64,000 nucleotides of DNA from positions 1-64,000 of the forward strand of contig NZ_JBCDMV010000023.1 of assembly GCF_038433135.1 (NCBI RefSeq). The letters run 5' to 3'. Positions within the stretch are counted from its first letter, which is position 1, and the number at the start of each line of letters is the position of its first letter. Below the pieces are notes generated by a model that saw only the letters and a program-made list of their open reading frames with translations, was not told where the DNA came from and ran no database searches. The DNA comes from Luteococcus sp038433135. Its GTDB lineage: Bacteria > Actinomycetota > Actinomycetes > Propionibacteriales > Propionibacteriaceae. Shown piece after piece: positions 8,114 to 16,730 of this stretch. The position numbers and the translations under genes were made by a program.

Positions 8114-9692
8114 GTGTGTCGGGGCGGCCGAGGTCCAGGGTGCGGCTCGGCGTGCGCAGGTAGCGATAGCCAAGAGGGGTCTGCCACAGGAAGATCCCCG
8201 GCAGGGGCTGGTACAGGCGCCAACCGAAGTGGGTCTTGGCTCGATGAGCCAGGCGGGACAGCGGGCCGAGGTTGTCCGGATGAGTCTGTCCAGTCGCCTT
8301 GGTTGGTGGGGAGGCCTCGACGGGCTCGGCCATCGTGGTGGGTTCGGGTGGGCGAGCACCGGGTGACTCGACGGGCTCGGCCGCCGTGGTGGGGTTGGGC
8401 GGGCTCGCGCAGGGCGCCTCGACAGGCTCGGCCACCGTGGTCACCTCATCGCCCGACGCAACCCCCGTTCCCCGAGCCTGTCGAGGGGCCTTCATCCGAG
8501 GCTGCCACGCAATGGTGTGGTCCAAATCAAGTCCTGGGGAGGTACGGGTGGACCAGGGGAACACCTCCCACGGGTTGCGCAAGATCACCGCTTCGCGCAT
8601 CGTGGGCGGGCACTCATATGAATCGCTGGGGACTTGGTGGTTCTGGTCGATCACCGGGCGCACCGTGAACCGATGATGACCGAACACGTCGGGCAACCAC
8701 CCGGCCAGCAAGGGGTTCAGCTTGTCACACCGCACCAGACCCTCACCCGTCGCGAGCGTGGTGTCGCTCAGGTGGACGACGAGCTGGGCCTTCGGAAGTA
8801 ACTGGTCGGGGTCGACGGTGATGGTGCCGCAGACATGCCCTGCCTGACCGTTGCGGGCACACACCTTGTCGAACTCATCCCCGACGGGGAGCTGGTCGAG
8901 CAGGTCGGCCTGCAGGAGTTGGGTGGCAAGGGGCGGGTTGGCAAGAATCCCCACAGCCCGGGCACGCAACGCATCACGGGTCCCGCGGGTACCGCCGGTC
9001 TCCAGAATGGTGGCGATCCGGTCGAGCTGGGCATCCAGCAGGATCGCATCCGCCGCGTCCACCACCGCCATCACGTCGGCGACACCGTGGTCGGACTGCG
9101 CCACCCACACACCCCGCGCCTCCAACGCATCCCGTCGACGCTGGTCGGCCTGCTCGGCGTCGAGCTGGCGCAGCACCACGGCGGCGGTCAGCTTCTTCAC
9201 CTGCCGGAAACTCATCCCGACGATCTGCCGGGACAACTCCAGATCCACCAACCCCGCATGCTGGGCGTCCAACTCGTGGGTGGCCTGCGCGATGTGGCGG
9301 GCCTGGTAGACCGGCACCTCCAAGCCCTGCACCAACCCCCACAACTCCGGCAGGCGATGCCGACAGTCCAACGCGGCGGCAATCAGCTGGTGCGCTTCCT
9401 CGGGCCGGACATGGAGGTCCGCCGCGAGTTCCAGCACGCAGCCCTCAGCCACCTCCGGGGTACCGTCCGACCCAATCGACACCAGGCGTTCCCGCCCCGG
9501 CAGCGGGGGTTCAGACAGCGCGGGCTCGGCGGCCTCCACGCCGGAGTACAGATCAGCCAGGTGGGCGATCAACCGGAACTCCCGCGCCTCGGACTCCCGG
9601 CGCACGTGCCGTTCGGCGCGCAGGGCTTCGATCGTCGCCACGGCATTCTGGGGCAGGTCGGCACCCGGCTGTGATGCGTGTGTGGTGCTCAT
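8061..9692 (-). CDS. DUF222/13E12-type HNH endonuclease domain protein
   Basis: A 543-residue member of the large actinobacterial DUF222 plus HNH family (13E12 repeat proteins in mycobacteria), often multicopy; cellular role is not established. The N-terminal helical DUF222 region spans about residues 20-330, and the HNH core is visible as LDLDHTIAW at about residue 400. Between about residues 415 and 460 the protein has three copies of a T-x-AEPVE unit encoded by copies of a short dispersed repeat. The start at 9692 is set by a strong Shine-Dalgarno (GGGGGAGG) and leaves out 17 codons of upstream open frame. It overlaps the convergent membrane gene by 53 bases. Confidence 0.8.
   Translation of the reverse strand: MSTTHASQPGADLPQNAVATIEALRAERHVRRESEAREFRLIAHLADLYSGVEAAEPALSEPPLPGRERLVSIGSDGTPEVAEGCVLELAADLHVRPEEAHQLIAAALDCRHRLPELWGLVQGLEVPVYQARHIAQATHELDAQHAGLVDLELSRQIVGMSFRQVKKLTAAVVLRQLDAEQADQRRRDALEARGVWVAQSDHGVADVMAVVDAADAILLDAQLDRIATILETGGTRGTRDALRARAVGILANPPLATQLLQADLLDQLPVGDEFDKVCARNGQAGHVCGTITVDPDQLLPKAQLVVHLSDTTLATGEGLVRCDKLNPLLAGWLPDVFGHHRFTVRPVIDQNHQVPSDSYECPPTMREAVILRNPWEVFPWSTRTSPGLDLDHTIAWQPRMKAPRQARGTGVASGDEVTTVAEPVEAPCASPPNPTTAAEPVESPGARPPEPTTMAEPVEASPPTKATGQTHPDNLGPLSRLAHRAKTHFGWRLYQPLPGIFLWQTPLGYRYLRTPSRTLDLGRPDTPIWSRQDEAAQPSPAAV
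8311..8490. repeat. Cluster of dispersed repeat copies inside the HNH gene
   Basis: Three direct copies of the core CTCGAC-R-GGCTCGGCC-N-CGTGG occur at about 8316-8338, 8367-8389 and 8418-8440, spaced 51 bases (17 codons) apart, followed by an inverted copy of the core (CCGAGCCTGTCGAGG) at 8472-8486. A further direct copy lies outside the gene at 9861-9885. The 51-base period keeps the reading frame. Confidence 0.75.
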
Positions 9693-9906
9693 GGTGACCT
9701 CCCCCGAGGCTCGTCGTTGAACTGTTCTAATCCTACCCCGCACAGCCCTTCACAACAAGGACTTATCGTGATTGTTTTTCGAACCTGAACTGGGCACAAT
9801 CCGCCATGGAACCAGTCAAACAGACACCTCAGACATTTCTTGGGGCCACTCTGAGAGGAGGCCTCGACAGGCTCGGCCAGCGTGGTTGCGTCGGACGCCG
9901 GTCAAC
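9693..9906. other. Intergenic region with one dispersed repeat copy
   Basis: No gene is seen. The left part is the upstream region of the HNH gene and is AT-richer than average. The right part holds a repeat copy (CCTCGACAGGCTCGGCCA at 9862-9879), matching the copies inside the HNH gene. Confidence 0.5.
9698..9709 (-). promoter_or_regulatory. Shine-Dalgarno of the HNH gene inside a small hairpin
   Basis: On the minus strand CCTC-GGGG-GAGG forms a 4-bp hairpin whose 3' arm and loop are the Shine-Dalgarno GGGGGAGG. The TCGGGGGA loop sequence is the same as in the hairpin row at 16776-16916. This could reduce translation or be chance. Confidence 0.35.
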
Positions 9907-10764
9907 TCACTCGACGACCCGGATCATGCCTTCCTGGCTGCAGGAGGCCACCAGCGCATTGCCCTGCACCAGCCGACCGGTGGAGAAGCCCAGGGCATTG
10001 CTGGCCGACGGGGAGACCTGGTCGTAGAGCATCCACTCGTCGGCGCGGACCGGGCGATGAAACCACATGGCGTGGTCGATCGACGCGATGTTCATCTTGG
10101 GCGAGACGAAGGCCACCGGGTGAGGGACTGTGGAGACACTGAGCAAGGTGATGTCGCTCAGGTAGGCCAGGATCGCCTGGTGCAGCCGCTGGTCAGCGGG
10201 CAGGGCGCTGGTGGTGCGCACCCAGACCCGCATGTGCGCCTGATGTGCGCCGGGCTGGATCAGCTTGGACTGGCCGGAATCGCCGGCGAAGCGCACGTCC
10301 AGCGCATCCCATTCGCTGAAGACCTTGGCCGAAACCCCCAGCCGTTCGCGCATCAGCTCGGCCAGCGACGGGCAGTCCTCCGGTGCGGGCACGCCCTGCG
10401 GCATCGGATCGGAGTGGTCCAGACCACCCTCCTGCACATGGAAGTTGGCATTCATCGTGAAGATCGACGTCCCACCCTGCCGGGCCACGATCCGACGGGA
10501 GCTGAAGCTGCCGCCGTCGCGCACGCTCTCCACGTCGTAGATGATCGGCTTGTCGATGGCGCCGCCGCGCAGGAAGTAGGCGTGCAGCGAGTGACACATC
10601 CGGTCTTCCGCCACCGTTCCATAGGCAGCCATCAGCGACTGGGCCAGCACCTGCCCGCCATAGGTGCGCTGCAGCATGGTCTGGGGCTGGTGACCCCGGT
10701 AGAGGCCGATCTCGATCTCTTCGAGTTCCAGCAGGTTGACGAGTTCTTCGGTGGTCTGTGGCAC
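9907..10764 (-). CDS. tesB: Acyl-CoA thioesterase II (TesB family)
   Basis: A 285-residue double hot-dog thioesterase that hydrolyses acyl-CoA to free fatty acid and CoA in the cytoplasm. Typical features are the N-terminal LLELEEIEIGLYRGHQPQ, the YGGQVLAQSLMAAYGTV segment, the HSLHAYFLRGG strand with SFSSRRIVARQGGTSIF, and the C-terminal SIDHAMWFHRPVRADEWMLYDQVSPSAS, which contains the catalytic-site Asp/Thr region of E. coli TesB. The length matches the family (about 285). The start is GTG at 10764. The gene is separated by 34 bases from yeiH, on the same strand, so co-transcription from yeiH is possible. Confidence 0.92.
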   Translation of the reverse strand: MPQTTEELVNLLELEEIEIGLYRGHQPQTMLQRTYGGQVLAQSLMAAYGTVAEDRMCHSLHAYFLRGGAIDKPIIYDVESVRDGGSFSSRRIVARQGGTSIFTMNANFHVQEGGLDHSDPMPQGVPAPEDCPSLAELMRERLGVSAKVFSEWDALDVRFAGDSGQSKLIQPGAHQAHMRVWVRTTSALPADQRLHQAILAYLSDITLLSVSTVPHPVAFVSPKMNIASIDHAMWFHRPVRADEWMLYDQVSPSASNALGFSTGRLVQGNALVASCSQEGMIRVVE

Positions 10765-10798
10765 CCGCCCAGTTTTCCACCTTTTGCACGGTGCCGCG

Positions 10799-11791
10799 TC
10801 AGCTGACCAGGGTCACACCACCCAGGGCGATGCTGCCCACCAGGATAGTGCTCAACAGCCCCAGCAGGAAGGGCTTGGGCCCGACGTGGATCAGGCTCTT
10901 CACCTTCACCCCGAGCCCCAGCGCGAACATCGCGGCGGCCAGCAGGGCGGTCTGGATGGTCTTGATCATCGGCAGCCAGGCGTGCGGCACGACGTCCAGC
11001 GAACGCAGCACCACCATGGCGACGAAGCCGGCGACGAAGAGCGGCACGATCGGCGGGCGCTTGCCGTCGTCGCGCGTGGGCTGGGAGCGCCGGACCCACC
11101 AGCCGATCGCCACGGCCACGGGTGCCAGCATCAGCACACGCGCCAGCTTCACCACGACGGCCACCTTCAGCGCAGCCGGTCCCAGTGCGGCACCGGCGGC
11201 CACCACCTGCGCCACCTCGTGGATGGAGCCACCGGCCCACAGCCCGGAGGCCACCTCCCCCAGCCCGAAGAGCTTGGCCAGCACCGGCACGATCGGGATC
11301 ATCAGGGTGCCGTAGAGCACCACCAGGGCGATCGCGGTGGCCACCTCGTCCTCGTCGGCGTCGACGACGGAGTTCACACCCGCAACCGCCGCCGCACCGC
11401 AGATCGAGAAGCCCGACGAGATCAGCAGGCACTGGTTGTGGGCCAGCCCCAGCGCCCGGCCGATCGCCATGCTGCCCAGGATGCCGCCAGTCACCACGGC
11501 CACGATCACCAGCACCATGCCCGCCCCCAGCCTGGCGATGTCGCCGAGGACCAGTTGCAGGCCGAGCAGCACGATGCCGATTCGCAACACTCGCTTGGAG
11601 CTGCAGGCAACGCCGGGCACCAGCGCCGGCGCGATGCTGAAGATGTTGGTGTAGACCACCCCCAGCAGGATCGCGACTAACAGGGCGCTCAGCGTGGGGA
11701 CGGCGCGGTTGACCAGCACCGCAAGGGCAGCGCCGGCGGCGCAGAAGAGCAGGCCGGGAAGGAGGTGACGCAGTGGTTTCACTTGATCCAT
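10799..11791 (-). CDS. yeiH: YeiH family putative anion/sulfate exporter
   Basis: A 330-residue UPF0324/YeiH membrane protein with about ten membrane helices. Recognisable family segments are SALLVAILLGVVYTN, LRIGIVLLGLQLVLGDIARLG, SGFSICGAAAVAGVN and GLWAGGSIHEVAQVVAAG. YeiH proteins are annotated as putative sulfate exporters; the substrate is not proven. The start at 11791 (MDQVKPL) was preferred over an ATG at 11833 because GGGGAAAGG precedes it and the upstream ATG would leave no promoter space to the divergent lysR. The divergent LysR-type gene is its likely regulator, as in other bacteria. Confidence 0.85.
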   Translation of the reverse strand: MDQVKPLRHLLPGLLFCAAGAALAVLVNRAVPTLSALLVAILLGVVYTNIFSIAPALVPGVACSSKRVLRIGIVLLGLQLVLGDIARLGAGMVLVIVAVVTGGILGSMAIGRALGLAHNQCLLISSGFSICGAAAVAGVNSVVDADEDEVATAIALVVLYGTLMIPIVPVLAKLFGLGEVASGLWAGGSIHEVAQVVAAGAALGPAALKVAVVVKLARVLMLAPVAVAIGWWVRRSQPTRDDGKRPPIVPLFVAGFVAMVVLRSLDVVPHAWLPMIKTIQTALLAAAMFALGLGVKVKSLIHVGPKPFLLGLLSTILVGSIALGGVTLVS

Positions 11792-11835
11792 CCTTTCCCC
11801 ACCAGCGGTGATGCGGAAGACCGAGTGCGACATGG

Positions 11836-11858
11836 GGTCATATCATGCAGGCATGACC
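11836..11858. promoter_or_regulatory. LysR-type operator overlapping the lysR -10 and start codon
   Basis: A perfect palindrome TCATGC-AG-GCATGA lies at 11843-11856, inside a wider arm pair GGTCAT (11836-11841) and ATGACC (11853-11858). The -10 TATCAT (11841-11846) is six bases before ATG 11853, so the site covers both the promoter and the start codon. It is the only good dyad in the short yeiH-lysR gap and is the probable LysR-family binding site for autoregulation. Confidence 0.6.
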
Positions 11859-12737
11859 GATTGGCCGGAGCTGGGCACGCTCGAACTGCTGGTGACCACC
11901 GGGCGCACCGGCAGCCTGACCGCCGCCGCCCGCCAGCTGGGGATCGCCCAGCCCAATGCCAGCCGCTCCATCGCGCGGCTGGAACGACGGGTCGGCGCCA
12001 CGCTGCTGGTCCGCACCCACCGCGGCTCGACGCTGTCCGCCGTCGGCGCCCAACTGGCGGAACTGGCCGAACCGCTGCTGGCGCAGGCCGGGGCCTTCAC
12101 CGACGGCGTCGCCGCGTTGACCACCGAACATGGAAGCCGGATGGAATTTGCCGCCAGCCAGACCATTGCCGAATACCTGGCCCCGGTCTGGCTGGCGCGG
12201 CTGCACAGGGGAGATCCGGCGGCCGGCTGGCACATGCGGGTGACCAATTCCAGCACCGTGACGGCATTGGTGCTGACCCGGCAGGTGCCGGTGGGCTTCA
12301 TCGAGACCCCGGACCTGCCGTCGGGGATCACCAGCCGTACGGTGCACACCGACCGGCTGTGCGTGGTGGTGGACCCGCAGCACCCCTGGGCCCGACGCCA
12401 TCGCCCCTTGTCGCTGGGTGAGCTGGCCCACACCTCCCTGGTGGTGCGCGAGCTGGGCTCCGGCACCCGGGAGACCCTGGACGCCGCGATGACGGGACTG
12501 CCGGTCGCCGCCCCGACGCTGGTGCTGAGCAGCAATACCGCGGTGCTGGGCGCCTGTGCCGCAGGTGCCGGGCCGGCGGTGCTCAGCGAGCTGGCGGTTG
12601 GCGCCGCGGTGCAGCAGGGCCGGGTGGCGCTGGTGGAACTGGCCGAGCCCGACGTGCTGACCCGGCAACTGCGGGCCATCTGGCTGGGGCGTAGCCCCGA
12701 CCCGCTGGCCCGGGAGCTGATCCGGGTGGCCGGCTGA
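11853..12737 (+). CDS. LysR family transcriptional regulator
   Basis: A 294-residue LysR protein: N-terminal winged helix-turn-helix at about residues 5-62 (LELLVTTGRTGSLTAAARQLGIAQPNASRSIARLERRVG) and a two-subdomain periplasmic-binding-like effector domain (about 90-290). It is divergent from yeiH, the usual layout for a LysR regulator and its target (YeiE-YeiH in enterobacteria). ATG 11853 was chosen over 11808 because the HTH begins immediately after it and a TATCAT -10 lies six bases before. The stop is four bases from the convergent hrpA stop. The effector is unknown; a sulfur or anion signal would fit the neighbour. Confidence 0.9.
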   Translation: MTDWPELGTLELLVTTGRTGSLTAAARQLGIAQPNASRSIARLERRVGATLLVRTHRGSTLSAVGAQLAELAEPLLAQAGAFTDGVAALTTEHGSRMEFAASQTIAEYLAPVWLARLHRGDPAAGWHMRVTNSSTVTALVLTRQVPVGFIETPDLPSGITSRTVHTDRLCVVVDPQHPWARRHRPLSLGELAHTSLVVRELGSGTRETLDAAMTGLPVAAPTLVLSSNTAVLGACAAGAGPAVLSELAVGAAVQQGRVALVELAEPDVLTRQLRAIWLGRSPDPLARELIRVAG

Positions 12738-12741
12738 TCTT

Positions 12742-15700
12742 TCAGCCCACGTCCTGGATCGCCTTGCGGATCCGCTTGGGAGAGACGGTGACGGCGGTGC
12801 GCAGGTGCTGCGCGAACTGCTGCACCCGCAACTCCTCAATCAGGAAGCCGATCTCCTCCACCGCCGCGGACAGCGGGCCGGGCGGTTGCGCGGTGCACAG
12901 CTCGGCATACTCGGCCTCCAGCTCATCCACCAGCGCCGCCCCCTGCCGGTCGCGCGCCGGGCTGGCAGCCGCAGCAGCGAGCCGGACGGTGATGCCCTTC
13001 ACATAGCGCGGCAGGTGCCCGTACCACGGGTCCGGCGTGGCGCTGATGAAGTTGGTGAAGACCAGGTTCTCCAGCTGGGCGGTGACGTCGTCGCGCACGT
13101 CGCCTGCGGGGAAGGAGGCGATCGCCAGCCGGGCGTCGGTGGCATTGCGCAGGGTCTCGGCCGCCGTGGCGGTCACCGTGCGCATCGCGTCGGCCTGCTC
13201 CTGCCGGACGAACAGCGCCAGCCGCTCGTAGGTCTCGGCGTCGCGGACATCGTCCAGCCTGGTGCCGTTCTCCGCGGCCCAGCGACGGGCGAGTTGTTCG
13301 GCCGTCTTCAGCCGGGCGTCGGCCAGCAACGCCGGGACGCTGGCATAGGGCGAATTGCCCAGCGACAGCTTGTCGGCATTGGTCAGGTGGCTGACCACCC
13401 ACTTGGTGGGGTCGGGAAGGGTGAGCACCAGCAACCGGCGCAGGCCCCGGGCGTGCGACTGGCTGGCGCGGGCGCGGGTGTCCAGCACCACGACCCCGAC
13501 GCTGGCTCCCTCGTCCTTCAGCGCCGGGTAACCGACCGCCCGGGTGCCGTTCTTCTCCACGCTCAGGCTGGCATCGATCGGCCCCATGCTCCAGCTGGTC
13601 GCGCCGGTGATCGCCTTCTTCGCCGAGGCCTTGGTCAAGGTCTGGCTGACCTTGCGCGCCAGATCCTGCCGTAGCTCCGCAAAGTCCTTGCTGCGCCGCG
13701 TTTCCCGGCCATTCTCGGTGATCCGGAAGGCCACCCGCAGGTGCTCGGGCACCGCCTCGGGCTTCCACTGGCCAGGCTCCACCGTCACCGACGTGAGCTG
13801 GCGCAGCGCCCGGCCCAGTTCGTCGCAGAAGCGACGGGAGTGGTCCGGCCCCTCACCCACCTTGGCCATCTCGTCCAGCCAGCCCAGCGCTGCCCGGGCA
13901 TGGTTGGGGGCGGGCACGAAGTTGGTGCGCACCTGCTTGGGCAGGGCCCGGATCAGCTCGGTGGCCAGCTCCTCCCGCAGTCCCGGCACCTGCCAGCTGA
14001 AGGGTTCGGCACTGACCTGGTTGAGCTGGGCCAGCGGGATGGCCACCGAGACACCGTCGTGGCCGCTTCCCGGGTCGAAGACATAGTCGATCTCGAGGTC
14101 CAGCTCGCCCCCGGCCCGGGATGAGACCGTCCAGTGGTCGGGGAAGTCACCGGCATCCACCTGTTCTGCCTGCGGTGCCAGCAGGTCGTCCAGCCCCATC
14201 TCCAGCAGCCGCTTGTCCGGCTGGCGGCGCAGCCAGGCGTCGAAGTGGTTGACGCTGACGATGTCGGCGGGGATCCGGGCGGCATAGAAGTCGAAGATCT
14301 GCTGGTCGTCGACGGTGATGTCGCGCCGACGGCTGCGTTCCTCCAGCTCCTCGGCCTGCTCGCGCACCGTGCGGTTGTGGTGGAAGAAGTGGTGCCGGGT
14401 GCGCCACTGGCCCTCCACCAATGCGGAGCGGATGAAGATCTCCCGGGCCACCACCGGATCGATCCGGGCATAGCTGACCGGCCGTTCCGCGACGATCGGC
14501 ACGCCGTACAGCGCGGCCTTCTCATAGGCCACCACCGAGCCGGAATTGCTGGACCAGTGCGGCCCGGAATAGCTGCGCTTCAACAGCTCCCCGGCCACCT
14601 CCTCCACCTGCTCGGCGGTGATGGCGGCGACGGTGCGAGCCCACAACCGGCTGGTCTCCACCAGCTCGACGGCCATCACCAGCGGCGGCGGGTTCTTGGC
14701 CAGCGCCGATCCGGGCTGGATCGCGAACCGGGCGCCGCGCGCCCCCAGGTATTCCCGCGGGCCGGGGCGACGACGCTTGCCGGTGCGATCCTTCTTCGGC
14801 TGGTCCTGCTCCCGCAGATCCGCCAGCCCGACGTGCCCCAGCAGGCCGCTGAGCACCGCGGTGAGCACCTTGTCATCCGGGGCCGGAGCGTGGTTGCGCT
14901 CCAGCCCGATCTCCTTGGAGATGTCGCGCAGCTGGGTGTGCAGGTCCTCCCATTCGCGCACCCGGAGGAAGTTTATGAATTCGTCGCGGCACAACCGACG
15001 AAAGGCATTGCCGGACAGCTGCTTGCGCTGGTCGCGCAGGTAATTCCAGAGCCGGAGCATGGCGATCAGGTCGCCACCAGAGTCCGGCTCCCCCCCGCTA
15101 CTGGCGACTCGCTCCGCGGCGCGGGTATGCGCGGTATGGCGGGCGGGTGCGTTCTGCTCCCTCGACGGGTTCGAGGATGGCTCCTCGGGCATCGTCGGGG
15201 TCCAGAAGCGACGGTGCAACTGGTCGGCCTGTTCCCGCTTCTCGGCCGGGCGTTCCCGGACGTCGGGAATGGCCAGGCCGGCCACCAGCACCTGCACCTC
15301 GCGGACGCAGCCCTGGTTCTCGGCCTCCAGCAGCATCCGGCCCAGCCGCGGATCCAGCGGGATCCGGGCCAGCCGGTGGCCGATCCTGGTGAGCTTCGGG
15401 TGGGAATGGCTGCCGGGCTTGAGCGCACCCAGCTCGTCGAGCAGCCGCAGGCCGTCGGTGATCTGTCCGCGGTCCGGGGCCTCGACGAAGGGGAAGGAAC
15501 CGATGTCGCCCAACCCGGCCTCGGCCATCTGCAGGATCACGCTGGCCAGGTTGGTGCGCAGGATCTCCGGCTCGGTGAACTCCGGGCGGGTGCGGAAGTC
15601 GTCCTCGCTGTACAGGCGGATCGCGATGCCGGGGGCGACGCGGCCACACCGACCCGCGCGCTGGTTGGCCGATGCCTGGCTGACCGGCTCGATCGGCAGC

Positions 15701-16677
15701 CGCTGCACCTTGGTCCGCGCCGAATAGCGACTGATCCGGGCGGTTCCCGGGTCAACCACGTAACGGATCCCGGGTACGGTGATGGATGTCTCGGCCACAT
15801 TGGTGGCCAGCACCACCCGGCGCCCGCTGTGGGCGGTGAAGACCCGGTGCTGCTCGGCGGAGCTGAGCCGGGCATAGAGCGGCAGCACCTCGGTGTCCGG
15901 AAGTTTCAGGCCGTTGACGGCCTCGGCGGCGTCGCGGATCTCCCGCTCCCCGGAGAGGAAGACCAGGATGTCGCCCAGCCCCTCCCGGCTCAGTTCGGTG
16001 ACGGCCTTGCAGATGCCGTCGATCTGGTCGCCGGAATCGGCGTCCTTCCCCTCGGCCACCAGCGGCCGGTAGCGCATCTCCACCGGATAGGTGCGGCCGC
16101 TGACCTCGATCACCGGGGCGGGGTTGCCGGCCTTGTCGCAGAAGTGTTCGGCAAACCGGGCGGTGTCGATGGTGGCGGAGGTGACGATCACCTTCAGCTC
16201 CGGCCGCTTGGGCAGCAGCTGCTTGAGGTAGCCCAGCAGGAAGTCGATGTTCAGGCTGCGCTCGTGCGCCTCGTCGATGATGATCGTGTCGTATCGCTTG
16301 AGATCCCGGTCATGGGTGATCTCGGCCAGCAACACGCCGTCGGTCATCACCTTCACCTTGGTGTCCTTGCCCGCCTTGCGGGTGAACCGCACCTGGTAAC
16401 CCACCAATTCGCCCAGCGGGGTGTCACATTCCTCGGCGATCCGCTCGGCCACCGTGCGGGCCGCGATCCGGCGGGGCTGGGTGTGGGCAATCCGGCCGCG
16501 CCCCAACCGCAGGCAGATCTTGGGGATCTGGGTGGTCTTGCCCGAGCCGGTCTCACCGGCGACCACCACCACCTGGTGGTCACGGATCAGGTCGGCGATC
16601 TCGTCGGCGTGCTCAGCGATCGGCAGCGACGGGTCGAAGTGCAGACGGGGCTGCGGTACGGAAGGCGCTTGTGTCAT
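12742..16677 (-). CDS. hrpA: ATP-dependent RNA helicase HrpA
   Basis: A 1311-residue DEAH-box helicase of the HrpA type, linked in other bacteria to mRNA processing and rescue of stalled ribosomes. Walker A is GETGSGKTTQ near residue 42, DEAH at about 136, the helicase C motif QRAGRCGR at about 339, followed by HA2, OB-fold and a long C-terminal DUF3418 region. The helicase order and length fit the family. An in-frame insertion of some 35-40 residues at about 493-534, just before DLIAMLRLWNYLR, is rich in Ser/Pro/Ala and contains a dispersed-repeat core in its DNA. ATG 16677 is preceded by TAGGCT nine bases away. Confidence 0.93.
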   Translation of the reverse strand: MTQAPSVPQPRLHFDPSLPIAEHADEIADLIRDHQVVVVAGETGSGKTTQIPKICLRLGRGRIAHTQPRRIAARTVAERIAEECDTPLGELVGYQVRFTRKAGKDTKVKVMTDGVLLAEITHDRDLKRYDTIIIDEAHERSLNIDFLLGYLKQLLPKRPELKVIVTSATIDTARFAEHFCDKAGNPAPVIEVSGRTYPVEMRYRPLVAEGKDADSGDQIDGICKAVTELSREGLGDILVFLSGEREIRDAAEAVNGLKLPDTEVLPLYARLSSAEQHRVFTAHSGRRVVLATNVAETSITVPGIRYVVDPGTARISRYSARTKVQRLPIEPVSQASANQRAGRCGRVAPGIAIRLYSEDDFRTRPEFTEPEILRTNLASVILQMAEAGLGDIGSFPFVEAPDRGQITDGLRLLDELGALKPGSHSHPKLTRIGHRLARIPLDPRLGRMLLEAENQGCVREVQVLVAGLAIPDVRERPAEKREQADQLHRRFWTPTMPEEPSSNPSREQNAPARHTAHTRAAERVASSGGEPDSGGDLIAMLRLWNYLRDQRKQLSGNAFRRLCRDEFINFLRVREWEDLHTQLRDISKEIGLERNHAPAPDDKVLTAVLSGLLGHVGLADLREQDQPKKDRTGKRRRPGPREYLGARGARFAIQPGSALAKNPPPLVMAVELVETSRLWARTVAAITAEQVEEVAGELLKRSYSGPHWSSNSGSVVAYEKAALYGVPIVAERPVSYARIDPVVAREIFIRSALVEGQWRTRHHFFHHNRTVREQAEELEERSRRRDITVDDQQIFDFYAARIPADIVSVNHFDAWLRRQPDKRLLEMGLDDLLAPQAEQVDAGDFPDHWTVSSRAGGELDLEIDYVFDPGSGHDGVSVAIPLAQLNQVSAEPFSWQVPGLREELATELIRALPKQVRTNFVPAPNHARAALGWLDEMAKVGEGPDHSRRFCDELGRALRQLTSVTVEPGQWKPEAVPEHLRVAFRITENGRETRRSKDFAELRQDLARKVSQTLTKASAKKAITGATSWSMGPIDASLSVEKNGTRAVGYPALKDEGASVGVVVLDTRARASQSHARGLRRLLVLTLPDPTKWVVSHLTNADKLSLGNSPYASVPALLADARLKTAEQLARRWAAENGTRLDDVRDAETYERLALFVRQEQADAMRTVTATAAETLRNATDARLAIASFPAGDVRDDVTAQLENLVFTNFISATPDPWYGHLPRYVKGITVRLAAAAASPARDRQGAALVDELEAEYAELCTAQPPGPLSAAVEEIGFLIEELRVQQFAQHLRTAVTVSPKRIRKAIQDVG
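15068..15190 (-). repeat. Repeat-derived in-frame insertion in hrpA
   Basis: The DNA encoding the extra Ser/Pro/Ala-rich segment carries CCTCGAACCCGTCGAGG (minus strand, about 15157-15173), a variant of the palindromic core seen in the HNH gene. Flanking sequence resumes normal HrpA homology (RFWTP before, DLIAMLRLWNYLRDQRK after). The boundaries are approximate. Confidence 0.5.
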
Positions 16678-16686
16678 GACCGAACC

Positions 16687-16692
16687 AGCCTA
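16687..16692 (-). promoter_or_regulatory. -10 element TAGGCT of hrpA
   Basis: On the minus strand TAGGCT lies nine bases before the hrpA ATG. This gives hrpA its own near-leaderless promoter, downstream of the hairpin row, and argues that the row is not simply the hrpA 5' leader. Confidence 0.5.
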
Positions 16693-16730
16693 GAGCCCCG
16701 GGCAAGCCATTTCCTTCGGTGAACGCAACC

